NCBI GenBank assembly: GCA_017516315.1
Contig: JAFXDE010000042.1
Span: 1-60,712 of the forward strand
Source of the DNA: Clostridia bacterium
Lineage (GTDB): Bacteria; Bacillota; Clostridia; Oscillospirales; Acutalibacteraceae
Direction of reading: 5' to 3'
Length of the DNA: 60,712 nt
In this document: one piece after another, positions 44,717 to 51,325 of the stretch
How positions within the stretch are numbered: the first letter of the stretch is position 1
Layout of the letters: each line of letters begins with the position of its first letter
Position numbers and translations under genes: made by a program
Notes under the pieces: model-generated
Told to the model about the DNA's origin: nothing
What the model saw: the letters and a program-made list of their open reading frames with translations, nothing else
Databases searched by the model: none

Positions 44717-44894
44717 GGTATATGGATACTGCGTTAGATTTTTATATAATTAAAAATTTTTTCAAAATCAGGAACAATTTTATATATCTAATTCCCATTA
44801 CTATTTAGAGAGATAAATTACATAGCACTCGTCAGTTTTTGACGGGTGTTTTTTTATGCCTAAAAACCTGAATTTCGGTATATGAATACTGCGT
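44717..44894 (+). repeat. Pair of 18-bp direct repeats 160 bp apart
   Basis: GGTATATGGATACTGCGT (44717-44734) and GGTATATGAATACTGCGT (44877-44894) differ at one base and both are followed by a TTTTT tract. They flank a terminator hairpin and lie in the non-coding region before the relaxase gene; an iteron or regulatory role is possible. Confidence 0.65.
44826..44857 (+). terminator. Intrinsic terminator in the non-coding region
   Basis: CACTCGTCA paired with TGACGGGTG (one G-T pair), then nine T. No protein gene is upstream within 380 bp, so it may end a small RNA or read-through transcripts. Confidence 0.75.
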
Positions 44895-44952
44895 CACATT
44901 TTTCGCAGTTAAATATAAACACTGAAAAATAGTTTTAGAAAGGAGTTTTTCA

Positions 44953-45033
44953 ATGACTTAGCACAAATCACAATCTGAGCCAAAAACTCAATATTTGGCT
45001 CAACACAAAATCCAACTGAGCCACAATGGCTCA
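44953..45033 (+). other. ATG-ACT-TAG mini-frame followed by two TGAGCC hairpins
   Basis: AAAGGAG and a good spacer precede ATG ACT TAG (44953-44961), a start codon with a stop two codons later. Next come TGAGCCAAA/TTTGGCTCA (44976-45002) and TGAGCCA/TGGCTCA (45017-45033). They may be operator sites, a leader control device, or a scar of a deleted gene. Confidence 0.5.
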
Positions 45034-45050
45034 AAATGTAGTAAGAGAAG

Positions 45051-45087
45051 ACGACCTTTGAAGTTAATTCTTCAAGGGTCGTTTTTT
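45051..45087 (+). terminator. Strong intrinsic terminator upstream of oriT
   Basis: Thirteen-bp stem ACGACCTTTGAAG/CTTCAAGGGTCGT, 6-nt loop, then a T run. Confidence 0.88.
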
Positions 45088-45210
45088 ATGCCCGAAAATA
45101 TTTTGGGGCTTTTTTGAAAAGTCAGGAACATTTTGTATGCGATTATGTCGTAGATAAGTGAAGGCAATTTTGTCTGACACATAGCGAAGCTCGTCTGCGG
45201 ATTTATCCGA

Positions 45211-45257
45211 ATCAGAAAGATTAACTGCTCCCCTTTGAAGCGGTAAATCTTTCTGAT
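45211..45257. repeat. Twelve-bp inverted repeat beside oriT
   Basis: ATCAGAAAGATT (45211-45222) and AATCTTTCTGAT (45246-45257) are perfect inverted copies; the loop holds a further weak ACTGCT/AGCGGT pairing. A small CGGAT-TT-ATCCG hairpin lies just upstream. It may aid oriT processing. Confidence 0.55.
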
Positions 45258-45302
45258 AAAAGCCTCGCAGAGCCCACTGACATCTTTGCACAGGAATACT
45301 GT

Positions 45303-45331
45303 GAAAGTGTCATAGTGGGTTACGCACTTTC
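45303..45331 (+). other. Predicted oriT of the MobV relaxase
   Basis: The inverted repeat GAAAGTG (45303-45309)/CACTTTC (45325-45331) encloses ATAGTGGGTTA, close to the pMV158-type nick region TAGTG/TGTTA. The expected nick is between 45317 and 45318. It lies 54 nt before the relaxase start, as is usual for MobV systems. Confidence 0.75.
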
Positions 45332-45384
45332 GAAGAAAGTCAGCGGAACAAATAAAGCAGTAATGCGGAAAGGAGGTAAAACCT

Positions 45385-46602
45385 ATGTCAAAGAAAAATT
45401 ACAGTGTAGCAAGAGTTGTCACTCATACACAAAGCACAATCGGTAAATGTGAAAGGCACAACGAAAGGAAAAATGAGTCTTACGCAAATATGAATGTTGA
45501 TATGGCTTGCTCTGATATGAATGTTCATTTCAAAAATTGCGGTGAACTGACCTACAACGAACAACTGAATAAACTCATAGCCGAAAAGAAGGTCTGTATG
45601 CGAGGTCTGAAAGCTGATGCAAAGGTCTTTGATGAAATGATATTCGATGTAAACACAGACTACTTTGAAACGCACGGTGGTTATGAATATGCAAAGGATT
45701 TCTATGAGGAAGCATACAGATTTGCGGTTGCCTTGTATGGTGAACAGAATATCATCTCTGCAGTTATGCATGCTGATGAACTGAATGTGGCTCTCACAGA
45801 ACAGTACGGAAAACCGGTGTATCACTATCATATGCATCTTGTAGCTCTGCCTGTTGTCGAAAAGCAAATACTATGGACAAAGCGGTGTAAAGATAAATCT
45901 CTTATAGGTACTGTGAAAGAAACAGTTAATCAGATAAGCCATTCAAAGAAATGGAAATCACCGCAGGCTGTGGATGAAAACGGTAATGTCATATTCAACG
46001 AAAAAGGTAAGCCTGTGTTGATTCCCTCTTACAGTATCTTGCAGGATGATTTCTTCAACCATATGCAAAGAGCCGGTTTCAATGATTTCATCCGTGGCGA
46101 AAAAGGCAGTACGGCTGAACACTTATCTTGTCTGCAATATGAAATACAACAAGACAAAAAGAGGCTTGAGGCAATTAAGAGTCAGGTTGAAAAGGAAGAA
46201 ATTCATTATGACAATATTCATACTATACACAAAACATTTATGGAGATAGACAGTATGGGTAAAAAGTCTATAACGGGTAAGGTTACGGTTTCTGCAAAGG
46301 ATTTTGAAGATTTAAGCACAATGGCAAAGCAATCCGTTGCGGAGAGAAGAAAAATATTTGACCTTGAGTGTGAAAACGAAAGGCTCCGAAAAAGGAATTG
46401 GGAGCTGCAAAGCAGTATAAACAGACTGAGTGCAAGACTTCATGAGCTCGAACAAGTCTGTGCACCGTATCTTGAGGCATTAAGGCTGATGCCTGAAAAA
46501 GTAAAAGCATTTATATCGGATGTGCTGAAAACTGTCCGAAAAGAGAAAGAACAAACAAAATCACAAAATATCAAAACTAAAAAATCTAGTAAAGAAAGGT
46601 AA
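45385..46602 (+). CDS. MobV-family relaxase (plasmid recombination/mobilization protein)
   Basis: A 405-residue DNA relaxase. Motif I is H25-NERKNESYAN, and the metal-binding motif is H129-ADE...VYHYHMH (H147, H149, H151) with the longer insertion known from chromosomal mobilizable elements. The C-terminal third is a coiled coil (about 230-365) and a lysine-rich tail. It nicks oriT and leads the strand into a recipient using another element's secretion channel. AAAGGAGG lies before the ATG, oriT just upstream, and the ParB-like gene follows after 8 nt. Confidence 0.93.
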   Translation: MSKKNYSVARVVTHTQSTIGKCERHNERKNESYANMNVDMACSDMNVHFKNCGELTYNEQLNKLIAEKKVCMRGLKADAKVFDEMIFDVNTDYFETHGGYEYAKDFYEEAYRFAVALYGEQNIISAVMHADELNVALTEQYGKPVYHYHMHLVALPVVEKQILWTKRCKDKSLIGTVKETVNQISHSKKWKSPQAVDENGNVIFNEKGKPVLIPSYSILQDDFFNHMQRAGFNDFIRGEKGSTAEHLSCLQYEIQQDKKRLEAIKSQVEKEEIHYDNIHTIHKTFMEIDSMGKKSITGKVTVSAKDFEDLSTMAKQSVAERRKIFDLECENERLRKRNWELQSSINRLSARLHELEQVCAPYLEALRLMPEKVKAFISDVLKTVRKEKEQTKSQNIKTKKSSKER

Positions 46603-46610
46603 TTTGAATT

Positions 46611-47507
46611 ATGAAAAATTTTGAAAAATTAGTAACAACCATGAGCATATTCACCGATACACTCACACCTCTCACCGAGTCACCCTTTAAAGTCGTTGAT
46701 GACAAGGCTATGAGAGATTTAACCGAAAGCATTAAAAAGTTCGGTATTCTTGAACCTATTACTGTTCGCAAGCCCGATGATACCAAAAGCGGAAAGTTTG
46801 AAATCATCTCCGGCTATCGCAGATGGGAAGCGTGTAAAAATTTAGGTATCACCTCTGTTTCCGTAAGAGTCCTTGATCTTTCAAAGGATGATGCAATCAT
46901 AGCAATGATTGATGCCAACCTTTGTCACCGTGAGCAAATCTTACCGAGTGAAAAAGCTGCCGCATATAAAATGAAACTTGATGCAATGAAAAGGCAGGGT
47001 TACAGAAGTGATTTGGAGACAGAGGGAACTTCTACAACATTGTTGCAGAAGTCAGAAACTTCCATTCAGAAACTTGCTAACGAAAGCGAAGATAACAGAG
47101 AAACTATAAGACAGTATATCCGCCTGACTAACCTCGAAAAGCCGCTTCTTGATCTTGTTGACAGCGGCAGAATGGCATTCCGTCCTGCAGTTGAGCTTTC
47201 GTATTTACTGCCCGCAGAACAGCAGATGGTGCTTGAAACTTATGAAACAGATGAGATAACTCCGTCACTCTCACAGGCACAACGAATCAGAAAACTTTCA
47301 GAGCAAGGCTCACTTGATACTGACAATCTGTTTGAGATTATGACTGAGCCGAAAGCTAATCAGAAACCGACAATAAAGTTCTCTGTTGAACGCTTACAGA
47401 CAGTTGCTCCAAAGGTAAAAGAAAGTGACCTTGAAAATTTTGTTATGAAAGCCTGTGAGCACTATTACAGATACCTTCAACGACAGCGAGATAGAGATGC
47501 GAGGTGA
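46611..47507 (+). CDS. ParB/Spo0J-like DNA-binding protein
   Basis: A 298-residue protein with the ParB N-terminal domain (LTESIKKFGILEPITVRKPD, ISGYRRWEACKNLGI, NLCHREQILPSEKAAAYKMKL) and a helix-turn-helix centre (NRETIRQYIRLTNLEKPLLDLVDSG). No ParA is adjacent. Such solitary ParB proteins are common in Tn916-related and mobilizable elements, where they may regulate element genes or help maintenance after excision. It is coupled to the relaxase gene by 8 nt and to xis by 4 nt. Confidence 0.88.
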   Translation: MKNFEKLVTTMSIFTDTLTPLTESPFKVVDDKAMRDLTESIKKFGILEPITVRKPDDTKSGKFEIISGYRRWEACKNLGITSVSVRVLDLSKDDAIIAMIDANLCHREQILPSEKAAAYKMKLDAMKRQGYRSDLETEGTSTTLLQKSETSIQKLANESEDNRETIRQYIRLTNLEKPLLDLVDSGRMAFRPAVELSYLLPAEQQMVLETYETDEITPSLSQAQRIRKLSEQGSLDTDNLFEIMTEPKANQKPTIKFSVERLQTVAPKVKESDLENFVMKACEHYYRYLQRQRDRDAR

Positions 47508-47511
47508 TTAG

Positions 47512-47781
47512 ATGTATAAATTATATTTACTGTACAGATTTATAAAAGAATCTTTTACAATTGTGCTTAACAGCACTTGCGGTGAGTGTGAGATTCCCGT
47601 ATGGGAAAAATACACCTTATCTATTGAAGAAGCTGCTGAGTATTTTCGCATAGGTGAAAATAAACTCCGCAATATTATCAATAAAGATAAGTTTGCAGAG
47701 TTCATTCTGTGGAATGGTAACAGAGCACAGATTAAGCGAAAGATTTTCGAAAAGTATATTGATAAATTAAGCTTTATCTAA
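47512..47781 (+). CDS. xis: Excisionase (Tn916 Xis-like)
   Basis: An 89-residue small DNA-binding protein. From residue 29 on it matches Tn916 Xis: [51 protein letters not shown]. The first 28 residues are an extension not found in that family, so the true start may be further in, though AGGTGAT lies before ATG 47512. It bends attachment DNA and steers Int toward excision. Confidence 0.88.
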   Translation: MYKLYLLYRFIKESFTIVLNSTCGECEIPVWEKYTLSIEEAAEYFRIGENKLRNIINKDKFAEFILWNGNRAQIKRKIFEKYIDKLSFI

Positions 47782-47802
47782 AATTCACACATTTGTATTA
47801 AC

Positions 47803-47841
47803 AGCCGTGATGTAGTAAATTATAGTGGCTATATCACGGCT
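47803..47841 (+). other. Hairpin between xis and int
   Basis: AGCCGTGAT (47803-47811) and ATCACGGCT (47833-47841) form a perfect 9-bp stem with a 21-nt loop, 23 nt before the int start codon. No T run follows, so it may modulate int translation or bind a regulator. Confidence 0.5.
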
Positions 47842-47864
47842 AATATAAGCAAGGAGGTTATAAA

Positions 47865-49133
47865 ATGTCAGAAAAAAGACGTGATAAAAAAGGCAGGCTG
47901 TTATGGAACGGTGAAAGCCAAAGGAAAGACGGCAAGTACGAATATAAATATGTGGATGCCAAAGGTGTCAGACACTCTGCTTACAGTTGGAAACTAGTAG
48001 ATACAGATAAAGTTCCTGCGGGTAAGAGATGTGATATAAGTCTTCGTGAAATGGAAAAGCAGATACAGCGAGATATTGAAGACGGTATTAAATCTTATGA
48101 ATCGAAGCGTATCACATTGAACGACTTTTGGCAGATGTATATTGATATGAAATACGAGCTTAAGCAGTCCACCCGTACCAATTACAAGTATATGTACACA
48201 AAGTATGTGGCGGATGATTTGGGACTAAAGAATATATCTTCAATAAAATACAGTGATATCAAGAAGTTTTATATTTCTCTTATAAGAGAGCGAGGATTTC
48301 AACCCAACAGTATCGAGAATATAAATACCATTCTGCACCCCGTTTTCTCCATGGCGGTGAGAGACGGTTATATCCGTGTCAATCCGTCTTCAGGAGTGAT
48401 GGCTGAAATTAAAAAGAGCCATAACTGGGAGAAAAATAAGAGACACGCACTCACGGTTGCAGAGCAAGAGGCATTCGTTAATTTTCTCTCTAGCTCATAT
48501 ATGTACAGAAGATGGTTGCCTTTGTTTACTGTTTTCTTAGGTACGGGTTGCCGTGTGGGTGAGATTATCGGTCTACGGTGGGAAGATTGCGATTTTGAAG
48601 ATGGCATCATCAGCATTAATCATAATCTTATATACCGACAGCAGGACAGCGGCAGATGTGAGTACCATATCACTACACCTAAAACCAAATCAGGTGAAAG
48701 AATCGTACCAATGCTGACCGAAGTTAGAGAAGCACTCCTGAAAGAACGAGAATATCAGGAGATCGAAGGCTTTAATGAAACTGTTATTGACGGATATACA
48801 GGCTTTATCTTTAAAAACAGATTCGGTAATGTTCATTCACCAATGGGTATAAACAGAGTTATTGATCGCATTGTGAAAGAGCATAATAAGCAAGAGAAGC
48901 AGCTTGTTGAAAAAGAGGGGAGAGAGCCACTCATTATACCTCACTTTTCGGTTCATAATCTTCGTCATACCTTCTGCACAAGATTTTGTGAGAACGAAAC
49001 CAATATCAAAATCATTCAGGAGATTATGGGGCATGCTGATATTACGACAACTATGGATATTTACAACGAAGCAACCAAAGAGAAGAAAAAAGAATCATTT
49101 GCAGGACTCGAGGGTAAAATTAAAGTCTGCTGA
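47865..49133 (+). CDS. int: Tyrosine recombinase/integrase of the Tn916 family
   Basis: A 422-residue integrase. The N-terminal arm-binding domain (MSEKRRDKKGRLLWNGESQRKDGKYEYKYVD...SWKLVDTDKVPAGKR) is strikingly like Tn916 Int. The core-binding SAM-like domain follows, then the catalytic domain with R230 (TGCRVGE), a lysine in TPKTKSGE, H364-NLR367-HT, H390 (GHADI) and nucleophile Y400. AAGGAGG precedes the ATG. Arm-type TTTACGACAAA repeats begin 2 nt after its stop codon, and the attachment core lies 129 nt further on, as expected of the integrase for this element. Confidence 0.97.
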   Translation: MSEKRRDKKGRLLWNGESQRKDGKYEYKYVDAKGVRHSAYSWKLVDTDKVPAGKRCDISLREMEKQIQRDIEDGIKSYESKRITLNDFWQMYIDMKYELKQSTRTNYKYMYTKYVADDLGLKNISSIKYSDIKKFYISLIRERGFQPNSIENINTILHPVFSMAVRDGYIRVNPSSGVMAEIKKSHNWEKNKRHALTVAEQEAFVNFLSSSYMYRRWLPLFTVFLGTGCRVGEIIGLRWEDCDFEDGIISINHNLIYRQQDSGRCEYHITTPKTKSGERIVPMLTEVREALLKEREYQEIEGFNETVIDGYTGFIFKNRFGNVHSPMGINRVIDRIVKEHNKQEKQLVEKEGREPLIIPHFSVHNLRHTFCTRFCENETNIKIIQEIMGHADITTTMDIYNEATKEKKKESFAGLEGKIKVC

Positions 49134-49134
49134 A

Positions 49135-49155
49135 TTTACGACAAAAGTTACGACA
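49135..49155 (+). repeat. Integrase arm-site repeats, right end
   Basis: TTTACGACAAA (49135-49145) and GTTACGACA (49147-49155), matching the tandem repeats at 34856-34877. Confidence 0.78.
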
Positions 49156-49261
49156 TTTCACCATAAAGTTATAAGAAGATATAAAAAGATATGTTCTAAT
49201 GGCTTCAACAAGTGTGGGGCTTTAAGAAGATATGAGAATATTTATAAAGTATCGGAAAAAA

Positions 49262-49278
49262 TCCCCACAATGAAGTCA
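49262..49278 (+). other. Right attachment core (displaced lysS end)
   Basis: TCCCCACAATGAAGTCA identical to 34765-34781. It continues as a frame that would encode PTMKSLDK and stop (TAA 49288-49290), the same residues as the end of LysS with synonymous differences. Confidence 0.88.
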
Positions 49279-49346
49279 CTTGACAAATAAAACTCTCAAT
49301 AACCCCTGTTTTACAAGGATTTTGAGGGGTGTAAACAGCTGAAAAC

Positions 49347-49376
49347 TTACATCATACATCAAATTTACATCAATTG
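49347..49376 (+). repeat. Second set of arm-like repeats to the right of the attachment core
   Basis: TTACATCA (49347-49354), TACATCA (49355-49361) and TTTACATCAAT (49364-49374). Their position after the core, preceded by GTAAACAG as on the left end, parallels the TTTACGACAAA arms at 34856. This points to the end of a related second element. Confidence 0.6.
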
Positions 49377-49442
49377 ATGCAGAAAATGTACAAAGAAAGC
49401 TTTTTTCTGAATTTTTGATGTAAGCTTACAATTAAAAATATG

Positions 49443-49487
49443 AGAGACTGTTAACAGATTTAATTCTGAAAACAGTCTCTTTTTTTT
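49443..49487 (+). terminator. Intrinsic terminator right of the attachment core
   Basis: Ten-bp stem AGAGACTGTT/AACAGTCTCT, 18-nt loop, then a T run. The whole stretch 49291-49607 otherwise contains only the arm-like repeats and no supported gene. Confidence 0.82.
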
Positions 49488-49607
49488 GCCATAAATCGGC
49501 ACATTGGATTAACCTTTTGTTATGTGGTAAAATGAGATAGTTCTCTACGAAATGATATACAGATAATCCTTCATAGGGGTAGCGGTAACAGCTGCCTGTT
49601 TTTTCTC

Positions 49608-49636
49608 TTGATAAAATGGCGGTTTTAATATATAAT
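49608..49636 (+). promoter_or_regulatory. Sigma-A promoter of the sensor/regulator operon
   Basis: TTGATA (49608-49613), 17-nt spacer, TATAAT (49631-49636). An ATG at 49616 lies inside the spacer and is not a usable start. Confidence 0.85.
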
Positions 49637-49669
49637 GGCATTATTACAACAAAGAAAGAAGGGATACCT

Positions 49670-51325
49670 GTGCCGCAGAACAATAAAATCAAACGCTTTC
49701 CTGCTGTTATTTCAGGCCTACTTTTTCTGTCTGCCGCTGTTTTAAAGGTACTTATCCCTTATGAAAGCGCACTTCAGTCTGTTTTTGTTTACAGTAATAT
49801 AGTTTTCTTCGGAATAATTTTTTCTTGGGGAATATATGTGCAAAGAAGTATTCTTTCGGCTAAAATACGCCGCCTGATGCTCAGTGTTGTTTTCTTTATG
49901 CTTATGTATATACTCGTAGGCTCTGCCAAGCACGGTGTGTTTCTTGACGGAGATTTTGCAGGCAGGTTTTTATGGTATCTTTATTATGTGCCTCAGATTT
50001 TCGCCACTTTCCTTGCTTTTATAATCGCCTTCAGAGTAGGTAAAAAAGAGGAGTACAGACTGCCAAAGGTGTTTAATTATCTTTTTGCAGTCGGTGTTAT
50101 TATCGTAATCGGCTATCTTACAAACGATATACATCAGCTGGCCTTCAGCTTCAACATTGATTTTGTAGCATGGGATCAGCAGTACAGTTGGGGACCTCTT
50201 TTCTATATTTCTACGCTATGGATATACTTTTTCCTTATTGCGGGTGTTATTATGCTTTCTGTAAAATGCAGAGCCGTAAACAAGAAAAAAGCCTGGCTCC
50301 CGATTTTCTGGCTTGCTTTAGGCTCATTATACATAATTAGTGACTATATACTCGGCTTGTGGAGTGTAGCTCCCTTTAATCTGCCGGAAACCCATTGCTT
50401 TATTGTTATAGCCATGCTCGAAAGCAGTATCCGTATAGGCATTATGCCTTCAAACAGTGCCTACGGTCAGATCGTTTCCAAGTCAAGTGCGGCCTTTCAG
50501 ATTGCAGACTCTGACAATAATGTAATTTACCGTTCAGATAATGCCGTAAGCCTTTCAGACGGTCAGATGGAGGAAGCAAAGGAAGGTAATGTCATGATTG
50601 ACAAAAACACCCTTCTTCTTTCTGACAGAATAAAGGGCGGTTATGTATTCTGGACAGAGGATATGACAGCCGTAAACGAAATGAATGAAAAGCTTTCTCA
50701 GATAGGTGAAAGTCTTTCGGAGGAGGGCGACCTTATCCGTGCCGAAAATGAGCTTCGTGAGCAGAGAGCCAAAATAGCCGAGCAGACCAGACTTTACGAT
50801 TCTATTTCACTGCTGGTTAAGCCTCAGCTTGAAAAGATTTCCCGTCTTATTGCTTCTGACGGCGATTTCAGAAAAAATATGGCTCATATCTGCATACTAA
50901 ACTGCTATGTAAAAAGAAGGTCAAACCTTGCACTCTTAAAGGACAGAAGGCCTGCATTCAGCTCCGAGGAGCTTTATCTGAGCCTTAAGGAATCCTCGGA
51001 ATATATAAAGCTTTACGGCGGTGTTTCCGATGTTTACGCCGACGAAAGTGCGGTTATGCCTTCGGATATACTTCTTCTCTGCTTTGATTTGTGGCAGAGT
51101 GTGCTTGAGGATATCCTTCCTGAGCTTTACGCTGTTACGGCGGAAATCAGCTTCCCGAAAGATAATTTCACCTTCAGAATAACGGCAGATACGGAAAAAG
51201 AGCTGCCGTCCCTGTCAAGGTTTTACAGTGAGGCTGAAAGACTTGGCGGAAGACTCAGCCTTATCCGTGAGGATGAAACTGTTTTTATCACTCTCAGCTT
51301 CGGAAAGGGTGGTGGAAATATATGA
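49670..51325 (+). CDS. Membrane sensor with 7TM-type N-terminus, no recognisable kinase catalytic motifs
   Basis: A 551-residue protein starting at GTG 49670 (AGAAGGGA upstream). Seven or eight membrane segments fill residues 10-265, like the histidine-kinase N-terminal 7TM sensors. A PAS-like segment (SSAAFQIADSDNNVIYRSDNAVSL) and a coiled coil (AENELREQRAKIAEQTRLYDSISLLVKPQLEKI) follow. I cannot find a phosphorylatable H-box, N-box or G-boxes in the C-terminal part, which still has the shape of a dimerisation/ATPase region. It is thus a degenerate kinase or co-receptor. Its stop overlaps the next kinase start (ATGA), suggesting they act together. Confidence 0.75.
   Translation: MPQNNKIKRFPAVISGLLFLSAAVLKVLIPYESALQSVFVYSNIVFFGIIFSWGIYVQRSILSAKIRRLMLSVVFFMLMYILVGSAKHGVFLDGDFAGRFLWYLYYVPQIFATFLAFIIAFRVGKKEEYRLPKVFNYLFAVGVIIVIGYLTNDIHQLAFSFNIDFVAWDQQYSWGPLFYISTLWIYFFLIAGVIMLSVKCRAVNKKKAWLPIFWLALGSLYIISDYILGLWSVAPFNLPETHCFIVIAMLESSIRIGIMPSNSAYGQIVSKSSAAFQIADSDNNVIYRSDNAVSLSDGQMEEAKEGNVMIDKNTLLLSDRIKGGYVFWTEDMTAVNEMNEKLSQIGESLSEEGDLIRAENELREQRAKIAEQTRLYDSISLLVKPQLEKISRLIASDGDFRKNMAHICILNCYVKRRSNLALLKDRRPAFSSEELYLSLKESSEYIKLYGGVSDVYADESAVMPSDILLLCFDLWQSVLEDILPELYAVTAEISFPKDNFTFRITADTEKELPSLSRFYSEAERLGGRLSLIREDETVFITLSFGKGGGNI

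Larger units (their letters stand above)
34765..49278. mobile_element. Integrative mobilizable element in the 3' end of lysS
   Basis: The ends are the 17-bp direct repeat TCCCCACAATGAAGTCA inside lysS and again behind a Tn916-type integrase gene. Both ends carry TTTACGACAAA arm repeats. The about 14.5-kb interior holds, from left, an anti-sigma/ECF sigma pair, a giant LRR surface protein, a zinc-ribbon membrane protein, an oriT region, a MobV relaxase, a ParB-like protein, Xis and Int. There is no type IV secretion machinery or coupling protein, so it should be mobilised by a helper rather than self-transmissible. Confidence 0.88.

Noticed and set aside
45064-45291. 75-codon minus-strand frame in the oriT region
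   Set aside because: It runs through the terminator and inverted repeats, has no RBS and resembles no known protein.
34765-49278. Self-transmissible conjugative element or prophage
   Set aside because: No VirB4, coupling protein, capsid, portal or terminase gene is present; only mobilisation genes are seen.
49308-49331. ACCCCT/AGGGGT inverted repeat as a terminator behind the displaced lysS end
   Set aside because: The stem is only 6 bp with a long loop and no T run.
49616-49669. ATG 49616 as start of the 7TM-type sensor
   Set aside because: It lies in the spacer of a TTGATA-N17-TATAAT promoter; GTG 49670 follows AGAAGGGA.
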